Below, in pieces: positions 1-5,001 of a stretch of DNA of 5,001 nt. Numbering within the stretch: the stretch's first letter is position 1; the number at the start of each line of letters is the position of its first letter. The DNA is from Chloroflexota bacterium (lineage in GTDB: Bacteria > Chloroflexota > Dehalococcoidia > Dehalococcoidales > RBG-16-60-22). The DNA lies in assembly GCA_025358235.1 (NCBI GenBank), contig JANYKH010000253.1:1-5001 (forward strand), written 5' to 3'. A program made the position numbers and the translations under genes. Below the pieces are notes generated by a model. It was given only the letters and a program-made list of their open reading frames with translations, was not told the DNA's origin and did not search any database.

Positions 1-1997
1 AGCAGTTTGCCCCTAGTGGAAACAATAGTCTGGCCGATCTGGTGATCGAGGAACCGGGCCCGATACTCCAATATCTGAAGCAGGAGCGCAAGTATCTCAG
101 CCGGGGTAATTTGCAAGGCCTTTCAGACGTAAGTGTTATCTGGGAGACAGCACCCATGCGCCAAACCGGTGTTGAGGTGATGTTTCCATTAATCAGCCGG
201 GACAAACTTATTGCCGTACTGGCCCTTGGTAAAAAGCAATCCGGGCGCTACACGGCTGAAGACTTAGACCTCATTGGGGAACTGGTGAACCGGGTAGCCG
301 TCTCCATGGAAAAGGAATCGCTGCGGGAGCAGCTTCATGAACACGAGCGTGAAGTAACCACTATAAACCGCGCCGCTTCGATGATCAGTTCCAGCCTCGA
401 CGTGCAAAGCGCATTCGGCAGCGCCATTACGGAATTGAGCAGTCTGGTAGAAATTGACTGGGCTGCGATTACGCTCATTCAGGATGATAATCAACATTTC
501 ATGGCTTCCTGGCCGGAATCAGACCCAATATGGCAACCCGGAGAGCGGGTGCCGCTTACCGGAATGATGACAGATATAGTGCTGGATAATAAAGAAGCCT
601 TATATGTTCCGGATATTTGCAGTGACAACCGTCTGACTAACTTTCAACGTTTTACAGACCGGCTTTCATCAGTTATTTGCCTGCCACTGATAGTGAGGGG
701 CACAGTCACCGGAAGTCTGTATGTGGCCAGCCGAAAAACGAATGTCTACAAAAGCAAACACGTTTCGTTATTAGAGCAGCTGGCTTCACAAATTGCCATG
801 CCGGTGGGTAACGCCTGGCTGTATATGCAAACCCAGGAAATGGCGAGGATCGACCAGTTAACCGGGCTGCTGAACCGGCGCAGCTTCGATGAGATGCTTT
901 CAAATGAAATCCGCCGCTGCACCCGCTACGGTGGGATCTTCTCCATCATCATTCTTGATCTGGACTCCCTCAAAGCCTATAACGATACTTACGGCCATCT
1001 GGCAGGAGACAAGCTTATCAACCAGATCGGCGTCAGCATCAAATCATCAATCCGCGTAGTAGATTACGCCTTCCGTTATGGAGGCGATGAGTTTGCCATT
1101 CTTTTGCCGCAGACCCCTTCCAACGCGGGCGTTCAGGTAGGAGAGCGAATCCGTAAAAAAGTGCTGAAGCTAAGCAACACCCAGTCTGAGGCCGAGTTTG
1201 AATTTGATGCAGTGCCGGTGACAGCCAGCTTGGGGCTGGCTATGTGGCCGTCTGACGGTGTCAGCCAGAATGAGATAATTTCAGCGGCTGATGAAGCCCT
1301 GTACCAGGCCAAGCGTAAAGGCGGCAACATGGTGCTGATGGCTTCCGGTACTTTAACCCATTTCCGCAATGTTGTAGCAGGATTGGCAGGCACCAAAGAT
1401 GAGAAAGCTCTTGGTACGATTTATGCCCTATGGGCCAAGCTTGATGCCCGGGCGCACAACAGTCATTCGGAAAAAGTAAGTGAATATGCTTCAGCTCTGG
1501 GCCACGCTTTGAAACTGGACCAAAAAGATCTGTTGCGGCTTGAGACCTGCGCGCTGCTGCATGACATTGGCAAGATTGTCATCAGCGACGAAATCTTGAA
1601 CAAGCGCGGTGAACTTACAGCCCAGGAATGGGAACTGATCAAAGCACACCCTCAACTGGGGGCTAACATCGCCAGCCTTTGCCAACTAGATACCTGCGTG
1701 GCCGGTATCAGGCACCACCATGAGAGGTATGACGGTACCGGTTATCCGGACGGATTGAAGGGCGAGGAAATACCTCTTGAAGCGCGAATACTGGCAATAG
1801 CAGATGCTTTTGCAGCAATGACTTCCGAAAGATCATACTCAAACATATTGTCCCTTGAAAAGGCCCTAGAAGAGATAACCAACGGTTCGGGCAAACAATT
1901 CGACCCAAAATTATCGGGGGTTTTTGTTTTGCTGTTTAATAAATTAGAATCTGAAGACGGTGTGATAAGATTATTAGGAGTCACCAAGAATGCTTGA
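1..1997 (+). CDS. GAF-GAF-GGDEF-HD-GYP cyclic di-GMP signalling protein (5' end outside window)
   Basis: Probable bifunctional cyclic di-GMP enzyme with sensory GAF domains. The frame (codons from base 3) is open to the left edge, so the GTG at 42 is probably an internal Val and the true start lies outside. Residues are numbered from that GTG (651 aa to the stop). Residues 1-95 are the end of a GAF domain (MFPLISRDKLIAVLALG); 90-115 a helical linker; about 118-262 a second GAF; 268-433 GGDEF, with DQLTGLLNRR at 271-280, metal-site D306, NDTYGH at 314-319, intact GGDEF at 347-351, and RVVD at 338-341 exactly five residues before it, the spacing of the c-di-GMP inhibitory I-site. About 452-640 is HD-GYP, with H475, HDIGK at 507-511, H536, HHERYDGTGYP at 559-569, D588 and QFDP at 619-622. 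By family knowledge GGDEF joins two GTP into c-di-GMP and HD-GYP hydrolyses it. One oddity is Ala591 where Asp is usual. Both activities are inferred from motifs. The stop overlaps or closely precedes the response-regulator gene. Confidence 0.93.
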   Translation, partial: QFAPSGNNSLADLVIEEPGPILQYLKQERKYLSRGNLQGLSDVSVIWETAPMRQTGVEVMFPLISRDKLIAVLALGKKQSGRYTAEDLDLIGELVNRVAVSMEKESLREQLHEHEREVTTINRAASMISSSLDVQSAFGSAITELSSLVEIDWAAITLIQDDNQHFMASWPESDPIWQPGERVPLTGMMTDIVLDNKEALYVPDICSDNRLTNFQRFTDRLSSVICLPLIVRGTVTGSLYVASRKTNVYKSKHVSLLEQLASQIAMPVGNAWLYMQTQEMARIDQLTGLLNRRSFDEMLSNEIRRCTRYGGIFSIIILDLDSLKAYNDTYGHLAGDKLINQIGVSIKSSIRVVDYAFRYGGDEFAILLPQTPSNAGVQVGERIRKKVLKLSNTQSEAEFEFDAVPVTASLGLAMWPSDGVSQNEIISAADEALYQAKRKGGNMVLMASGTLTHFRNVVAGLAGTKDEKALGTIYALWAKLDARAHNSHSEKVSEYASALGHALKLDQKDLLRLETCALLHDIGKIVISDEILNKRGELTAQEWELIKAHPQLGANIASLCQLDTCVAGIRHHHERYDGTGYPDGLKGEEIPLEARILAIADAFAAMTSERSYSNILSLEKALEEITNGSGKQFDPKLSGVFVLLFNKLESEDGVIRLLGVTKNA

Positions 1998-2001
1998 AAC
2001 T

Positions 2002-2008
2002 AAAGGAG
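2002..2008 (+). promoter_or_regulatory. Ribosome binding site supporting a GTG start at 2017
   Basis: AAAGGAG stands eight bases before the GTG at 2017, a close match to the anti-Shine-Dalgarno sequence at good spacing. It supports translation beginning at VEKIQLLIV rather than, or in addition to, the ATG at 1990, which has its own TTAGGAG at 1974-1980. Confidence 0.55.
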
Positions 2009-2490
2009 AAGGCACTGTGGAGAAAATTCAGCTTCTTATTGTGAGTCACCAATCTTTATTCCGCGAGGGCATCCAGCACTCTCTGGCTCACGTAAAGGAT
2101 ATTGAAATCACGGGCGCGCCGGAGATCAACGATGAAGTATTAAACTCGATTGACAGCCTGGCGCCGGATGTAGCCCTAGTTGACATCGACGGCCCGTCTG
2201 AAAACGGATTGACACTGGGCCGGCGCATCAAGCAGCGCTCGCCAAACATCGGTGTGATAATGCTTACCTCCAATGCGAATGACGCCCAGCTATTCCAGGC
2301 TCTCAAGGCTCAGGCGGTAGCTTATCTGAGCAAGGATGTGACCGGCGAGAAACTGACTGACACGATCAGGGCGGTGGCCAGGGGCGAACACCCCATTAAT
2401 GAAGCCCTGACGACCCGTCCAAAGCTGGCGGAACAGGTGTTGAACCAATTTCAGGAGTTATACTGGCGCAGTGAGGCTGAGTCTTTAATT

Positions 2491-2510
2491 TCCCCCCTCA
2501 CCCCCCGGAG
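2491..2510 (+). other. Frameshift site between two C6 runs
   Basis: Two runs of six C (2492-2497 and 2501-2506) flank the break in the response-regulator frame. The family pattern LTPRE needs ACC CCC CGG GAG, i.e. six C and three G, but the sequence has six C and two G. The upstream frame fits through Arg (CGG, 2506-2508) and the downstream frame fits from Glu (GAG, 2508-2510), so the lost base is placed to within a couple of nucleotides. Sequencing or assembly error, true mutation, and slippage on the C run are all possible; the first two are likelier. Confidence 0.8.
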
Positions 2511-2732
2511 ACCGAGATTTTGAACTACATCGCCCAGGGATTTCTGAACAAACAAATCGCCGGCGAACTGGGCATCAGCGAACAGACGATCAAGAACCAT
2601 GTCACTTCGATTCTGAGGAAATTAAACGCCAACGCCCGGACAGAAGCGGTGGTTGTAGCCATAAAGCAGGGGCTTATTTCGATCCAGGTAAACCCGGACA
2701 GTGCTTCGATGAAACTCAAAGCCAAGTCATAG
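2508..2732 (+). pseudogene. NarL/LuxR-type response regulator, DNA-binding part (C-terminal fragment after frameshift)
   Basis: LuxR/GerE helix-turn-helix output domain belonging to the preceding receiver, read in the -1 frame. From GAG at 2508 it reads ETEILNYIAQGF, then NKQIAGELGISEQTIKNH and VTSILRKLNANARTEAVVVAIKQGLI, the complete four-helix family domain with recognition helix around SEQTIKNHVTSILRKL. About 14 extra residues follow to the stop at 2730-2732. The TTG at 2520 could be called a start, but it lies inside helix 1 (the Leu of EILNYIAQG) and has no ribosome binding site, so an independent small protein is unlikely. Rejoining the halves by restoring one base gives about 247 residues from 1990 or 238 from 2017, close to the normal length of roughly 210-240 for this family. 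The well-preserved sequence after the break argues for a recent mutation or a sequencing/assembly error rather than long decay. Confidence 0.85.
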
Positions 2733-2756
2733 CTAAAAATATAGTTTGAAAACCTC

Positions 2757-2785
2757 TTGAAATTGACTGTAACTAAGAGTAATAT
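2757..2785 (+). promoter_or_regulatory. Candidate sigma70-type promoter for the transporter gene
   Basis: TTGAAA at 2757-2762 and TAATAT at 2780-2785 are separated by exactly 17 bases. The -35 matches the TTGACA consensus at 5 of 6 positions and the -10 matches TATAAT at 4 of 6. A transcript would start near 2792, about 27 bases before the TTG at 2819. The surrounding 86-base gap is AT-richer than the flanking genes. A second -35-like TTGACT at 2763-2768 has no partner at suitable spacing. This is pattern-based only. Confidence 0.4.
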
Positions 2786-2818
2786 CTGTGAGGTTGAACT
2801 GAATCTAGCTGGTGCACC

Positions 2819-4615
2819 TTGGCAGTTAAAGAAACTGAACTAACCAGAGACGATAAGGTTAGTCTTAATACATTTCACGGGGAAGCGGTAGCTTCCTCAG
2901 TGGAAAATGCCGCAATAGCCTATCAATCGGCTTCACTGATTGATTTTGGGGCTGAGGCGAAGGATCTCTCCTTCCTCAGCTTCCTGACTAATATTCTGTT
3001 CTCATTTTTCTGTATCAGTGCTCCCAGCATTGTCCAGCGCATGGGCCCGGCCAAACGAATGACCGTCTTGCTGGCCGTAGCCAACGTGGTAACCTGGATT
3101 CCTATTGCCGTCATTTTCGTTCTTGGCATCAAATGCAGCCCCACACTCCTTATTATTCTCTGGGTACTCAACGTGCTGCCTTCACTGCTGTGCGGCCCCC
3201 TACGCGATAGCTGGCTGGCGGACATGCTGCCGGCGGACAAAGTGGGACGTTATCTGGGAATGAGGGCGCTGGTTTCCGGCGCGGCTTACATCGGGTCATT
3301 CTACGTGATGGGGTTAATACTGGACCATGCGGTAGGCTTCGGGCTTTCCGGGTTTGCCGTGATTTTCGGTATTGCCACCCTGGCGGCGAGCGGTTACACA
3401 TTGTTGTTCCGTGTCATCAAGCCGCCTTCTATCCCTGTCGAACAGGGCAATACGAATTTCAGCCTGGGCGAGTTCTTCGAAGAAATCACGACCCAGCACC
3501 TGGGCAAACTGATATTGTTTGTTGCGCTATTTCAGATGGCTGTTAACCTGGCGGGGCCTCTATTTTCAATATATATGCTCAAAGACCTGAGTTTCACCTA
3601 TACCACCTTCACAATTATCGTCACCGCGGAATATGCAGCCAGGATTGTCAGTTCGCGCTTCTGGGGCAAATACGCGGATAGAAAAAATAACGTCCATGTT
3701 TTAAGCATTATCTGCAAACTGATTCCGATAATTCCCATCATCTGGCTTTTCTCCAGCAACATAACTTACCTTGTCATAGCGCAGGTATTTTCCGGCGTGC
3801 TGTGGGCAGGCTTTGATCTGAACATCCAAACGATTATCTACAGGCAGGCCGCGCCGGAGAACCGGTTAAAATTCATCATTTATCACCGCAGTCTGGGTAT
3901 GCTGGGGGCGGGACTCGGATCGCTGGCGGGCGCTTACCTTCTCACCTTTATGGTGCCTGTTTTCGGCAGTAGCATCCTGGGGCTGTTTCTCTTATCAGGC
4001 ATCTGCCGCTTTCTCGTGGTCAAAATCATGTTCCGCCGCCTGGTTACGGAACAGCACGCCGCGCGTCCCTTCGAACAGCCGCTACCCGGCTGGGTCACCT
4101 GGCTGGCATCTAATCCCGGCCGCGCATTGCTGCATGAGCCGCGGGAATGGTCTCATTTTGTCGAACCGGTAACCCGGCAGACGATGGTGAAATCTACCCC
4201 GGAAACGAAGGGCGTTTTTTATCGGCCCACAGACTGGAAACAATTCACCGGCAAAGTTGAGAAAGAGCCTTTGATGGCTGCAACAAAACTTAATGCGCCG
4301 GAGCCCACAAAACACGCTTTATACTATCGCCCGGAGACCTGGCAGCCCATGCCGGAAACGGCCACCAACAACGCCGGGAAGAATGGTAGTACAAAAACGC
4401 CCCACTTCTACCACCCCGAGAACTGGGAAGTATTTACCGCTTCTCAAGCGGCCAAAATAGAAACCCCGAAATGTATTGCAGTTGGCTGCGCCAAAACCGG
4501 TCTGCTGCACCGGCCGGAACAATGGACCCGTTTCACCGAAACGCCGGAGAAACAGCCGGCTAACAAGACAGCTTACCCAAAATTACGACGACATCTGTCC
4601 ACTCAAACCGCATAA
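2819..4615 (+). CDS. MFS-type 12-helix transporter with C-terminal Trp-Pro repeat tail
   Basis: Integral membrane transporter of the major facilitator type; substrate and direction cannot be read from the sequence. Residues about 20-200 form the first six-helix half (clear hydrophobic stretches near 51-71, 82-103, 107-127, 150-168 and 172-197). A hydrophilic loop at 200-228 follows, and 229-405 form the second half. RFWGKYADRKN at 280-290 resembles MFS motif A (GxxxDR) between helices 8 and 9. Residues about 407-598 are soluble, rich in Lys, Thr and Pro, and carry five copies of a Trp-Pro motif (separate entry). At 598 aa the protein is well over the usual MFS length of about 400, the excess being this tail. 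The start is the TTG at 2819: an in-frame stop lies at 2795, and the next candidate, GTG 2900, would cut into the first helix region. No convincing Shine-Dalgarno sequence precedes it. The tail would be cytoplasmic if the usual 12-helix topology holds. Confidence 0.88.
   Translation: MAVKETELTRDDKVSLNTFHGEAVASSVENAAIAYQSASLIDFGAEAKDLSFLSFLTNILFSFFCISAPSIVQRMGPAKRMTVLLAVANVVTWIPIAVIFVLGIKCSPTLLIILWVLNVLPSLLCGPLRDSWLADMLPADKVGRYLGMRALVSGAAYIGSFYVMGLILDHAVGFGLSGFAVIFGIATLAASGYTLLFRVIKPPSIPVEQGNTNFSLGEFFEEITTQHLGKLILFVALFQMAVNLAGPLFSIYMLKDLSFTYTTFTIIVTAEYAARIVSSRFWGKYADRKNNVHVLSIICKLIPIIPIIWLFSSNITYLVIAQVFSGVLWAGFDLNIQTIIYRQAAPENRLKFIIYHRSLGMLGAGLGSLAGAYLLTFMVPVFGSSILGLFLLSGICRFLVVKIMFRRLVTEQHAARPFEQPLPGWVTWLASNPGRALLHEPREWSHFVEPVTRQTMVKSTPETKGVFYRPTDWKQFTGKVEKEPLMAATKLNAPEPTKHALYYRPETWQPMPETATNNAGKNGSTKTPHFYHPENWEVFTASQAAKIETPKCIAVGCAKTGLLHRPEQWTRFTETPEKQPANKTAYPKLRRHLSTQTA
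4127..4534 (+). repeat. Five degenerate Trp-Pro motif repeats in the transporter tail (protein-level repeat)
   Basis: Five 11-residue units share the pattern hydrophobic-hydrophobic/aromatic-[YH]-x-P-x-x-W-x-x-[FM]: LLHEPREWSHF (437-447, bases 4127-4159), VFYRPTDWKQF (466-476, 4214-4246), LYYRPETWQPM (501-511, 4319-4351), HFYHPENWEVF (529-539, 4403-4435) and LLHRPEQWTRF (562-572, 4502-4534). Pro and Trp are invariant, with Trp-to-Trp spacings of 29, 35, 28 and 33 residues. Linkers are unlike one another and rich in Lys, Thr, Ala and Pro. Conservation of the motif but not the linkers suggests selection on the motif as a binding or packing unit. I do not recognise it as a named domain. Confidence 0.85.
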
Positions 4616-4634
4616 CCTGAACCCAGGTTTTGCG
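4609..4634 (+). terminator. Hairpin over the transporter stop codon, possible weak terminator
   Basis: CGCA (4609-4612) and AACCTG (4614-4619) pair with CAGGTT (4624-4629) and TGCG (4631-4634), giving 4 + 6 base pairs with one T-T mismatch and an AACC tetraloop. The TAA stop codon (4613-4615) lies within the left arm. No U-run follows the full stem, so intrinsic termination would be weak. The left arm can also pair as AACCTGAA with TTCAGGTT at 4648-4655, an alternative fold excluding the first. Confidence 0.4.
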
Positions 4635-4657
4635 AATTCCTCTTGAATTCAGGTTTG

Positions 4658-4666
4658 TGGTATATT
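4658..4666 (+). promoter_or_regulatory. Candidate extended -10 promoter for the last gene
   Basis: TGGTATATT fits the extended -10 pattern TGnTATAAT with one mismatch. No -35 hexamer is found 16-18 bases upstream, which extended -10 promoters can tolerate. Transcription would begin near 4673, leaving a leader of only about 12 bases that overlaps the ribosome binding site. Either the promoter or its predicted start is therefore uncertain, and readthrough from the transporter gene is an alternative. Confidence 0.3.
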
Positions 4667-4670
4667 TTCC

Positions 4671-4676
4671 AAGAGG
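4671..4676 (+). promoter_or_regulatory. Ribosome binding site deciding the TTG start at 4685
   Basis: AAGAGG lies eight bases before TTG 4685. An in-frame TAA at 4679-4681 rules out any earlier start, and the next in-frame candidate, GTG 4718, has no well-spaced Shine-Dalgarno sequence (GGAG at 4695-4698 is too far). Confidence 0.5.
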
Positions 4677-4684
4677 TTTAACTA

Positions 4685-5001
4685 TTGCATATCAGGAGCG
4701 TTTACAATACCACCGGAGTGGGATTGCTCATTTCTGGGGCCACTCTATTCCTCGGTGCGTTTTTCCTAATGGGGACAGCATGGCTTGCCGCGCTGGGGCT
4801 AGCTATGGTGATTTTGGGAATCATATTGCTTACCCTTGCCCGAGCAGTACCCCGTCTCTCACCGGAAGCCTGCCGCTTGCTCCTTCAGACAGGGCTGGAA
4901 AACATGTCATCACTGATGGAAGAACTGCAGGTAAACACTAACGCAATATACTTGCCCCACTCAGTTACAGGGGCCGGCCCACAGGCATTTTTATCGCTGC
5001 A
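4685..5001 (+). CDS. Small membrane-anchored protein of unknown function (3' end outside window)
   Basis: The frame from TTG 4685 stays open to the right edge (105 codons plus two bases) and encodes a plausible membrane protein. Residues 11-31 (GVGLLISGATLFLGAFFLMGT) and 32-52 (ending VILGIILLTLA) form two adjacent hydrophobic helices, probably a helical hairpin. A soluble region starts at 53: RAVPRLSPEACRLLLQTGLE, then MEELQVNTNAIYLP at 78-91 and GPQAFLSL at 98-105. The pattern of two N-terminal helices, an amphipathic segment and then 'a-x-YLP' reminds me of uncharacterised membrane-anchored proteins in Dehalococcoidia and archaea, but I cannot name a family. It lies 69 bases after the transporter stop on the same strand, so co-transcription is possible. 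No catalytic motif is visible in the part present. Confidence 0.7.
   Translation, partial: MHIRSVYNTTGVGLLISGATLFLGAFFLMGTAWLAALGLAMVILGIILLTLARAVPRLSPEACRLLLQTGLENMSSLMEELQVNTNAIYLPHSVTGAGPQAFLSL

Larger units (their letters stand above)
1990..2523 (+). pseudogene. NarL/LuxR-type response regulator, receiver part (frameshifted N-terminal fragment)
   Basis: Receiver domain of a NarL/FixJ-like response regulator, normally a transcription factor switched by phosphorylation. Numbered from the ATG at 1990, residues 12-130 form the receiver: IQLLIV strand at 13-18, probable phospho-acceptor D65 in APDVALVDID, T93 and K115 (AYLSKD), matching the conserved Asp, Thr and Lys. The acidic pair that normally follows strand 1 (as in IVDDH) is replaced by Ser19-His20, so Mg-dependent phosphorylation may be impaired. 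A linker ends in SPLTPR, then the frame leaves the family pattern and stops at 2521. The expected continuation ETEILNYIAQG lies in the -1 frame, showing one missing base near 2507-2508. Start choice is open: ATG 1990 overlaps the upstream stop by 8 bases with TTAGGAG nine bases before it, while GTG 2017 has AAAGGAG at 2002-2008 and gives the usual family N-terminus (VEKIQLLIV). I slightly prefer 2017 on family grounds, but give the longer form as coordinates. Confidence 0.85.

Noticed and set aside
42..44. GTG as the true start of the first gene
   Set aside because: The frame is open upstream to the window edge, no ribosome binding site precedes the GTG, and a start here would leave a truncated GAF domain.
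1912..1932. G5 followed by a T-rich run resembling a terminator tail
   Set aside because: It is inside the conserved end of the HD-GYP domain (codons for LSGVFVLLFN), and no inverted repeat precedes it.
2498..2510. Programmed -1 ribosomal frameshifting as the default explanation
   Set aside because: The run lacks a tandem X XXY YYZ heptamer in the reading frame (CGG cannot re-pair one base back), and I found no evident downstream pseudoknot; a lost G is simpler. Kept only as a possibility in the findings.
2520..2732. Independent small LuxR-type DNA-binding protein starting at TTG 2520
   Set aside because: The first residues of the family domain (ETEI) lie upstream in the same frame, there is no ribosome binding site, and the receiver half ends at exactly the complementary point, so it is a frameshift fragment.
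2923..3240. 105-codon minus-strand reading frame under the transporter
   Set aside because: It is antisense to clear transmembrane coding sequence and its translation (Arg/Ser/Thr-rich, no motif) looks like a shadow.
4630..4941. 103-codon + strand reading frame after the transporter
   Set aside because: It overlaps the frame from TTG 4685, which has two clean membrane helices, a good ribosome binding site and stays open to the edge. This frame gives a low-complexity, Cys/Pro/Ser-scattered sequence with no recognisable domain, and begins inside a hairpin.
1..5001. CRISPR array, tRNA, rRNA or insertion sequence
   Set aside because: No regularly spaced DNA direct repeats, cloverleaf-like sequence, transposase motif or terminal inverted repeats were seen. 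The only repeats are the protein-level motifs in the transporter tail and short hairpins.

Overview
The window holds four genes, all on the + strand: a signalling gene cut by the left edge, a response-regulator gene broken by a frameshift, a membrane transporter with an unusual tail, and a small membrane-protein gene cut by the right edge. Base composition is near 50% GC. The NarL/LuxR-type output domain (TPRETEIL...SEQTIKNHVTSILRKLNAN) has the style I associate with Dehalococcoidia (Chloroflexota, e.g. Dehalogenimonas/Dehalococcoides). That placement comes from memory of family style, not from a search, and is only moderately confident.

Layout. From about 1 to 1997 is the 3' part of a multidomain protein: end of a GAF domain, coiled linker, second GAF, a GGDEF diguanylate cyclase domain with all key motifs and an RxxD inhibitory site, and an HD-GYP phosphodiesterase domain. 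It could both make and break cyclic di-GMP. Overlapping its stop or just after it (1990 or 2017) begins a response regulator that ends at 2732. Its reading frame breaks by one base at about 2507-2508, between receiver and DNA-binding domain, and its receiver lacks the usual acidic metal-binding pair. The two genes look like one transcription unit.

A short gap (2733-2818) contains a plausible sigma70-type promoter. The next gene (2819-4615) is a 12-helix MFS-type transporter followed by a soluble tail of about 190 residues. The tail carries five copies of a Trp-Pro motif, roughly Y/H-R-P-E-x-W-x-x-F, and is the most unusual item here. A hairpin covers its stop codon. An extended -10 element and a ribosome binding site then precede a TTG-started gene (4685 to the window end) encoding a two-helix membrane anchor and the beginning of a soluble domain.

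The first two genes plausibly form a sensing/second-messenger unit: GAF input, c-di-GMP turnover, transcription factor. Nothing in the sequence links the transporter or the last gene to it directly beyond shared strand. I see no tRNA, rRNA, CRISPR array or insertion sequence.
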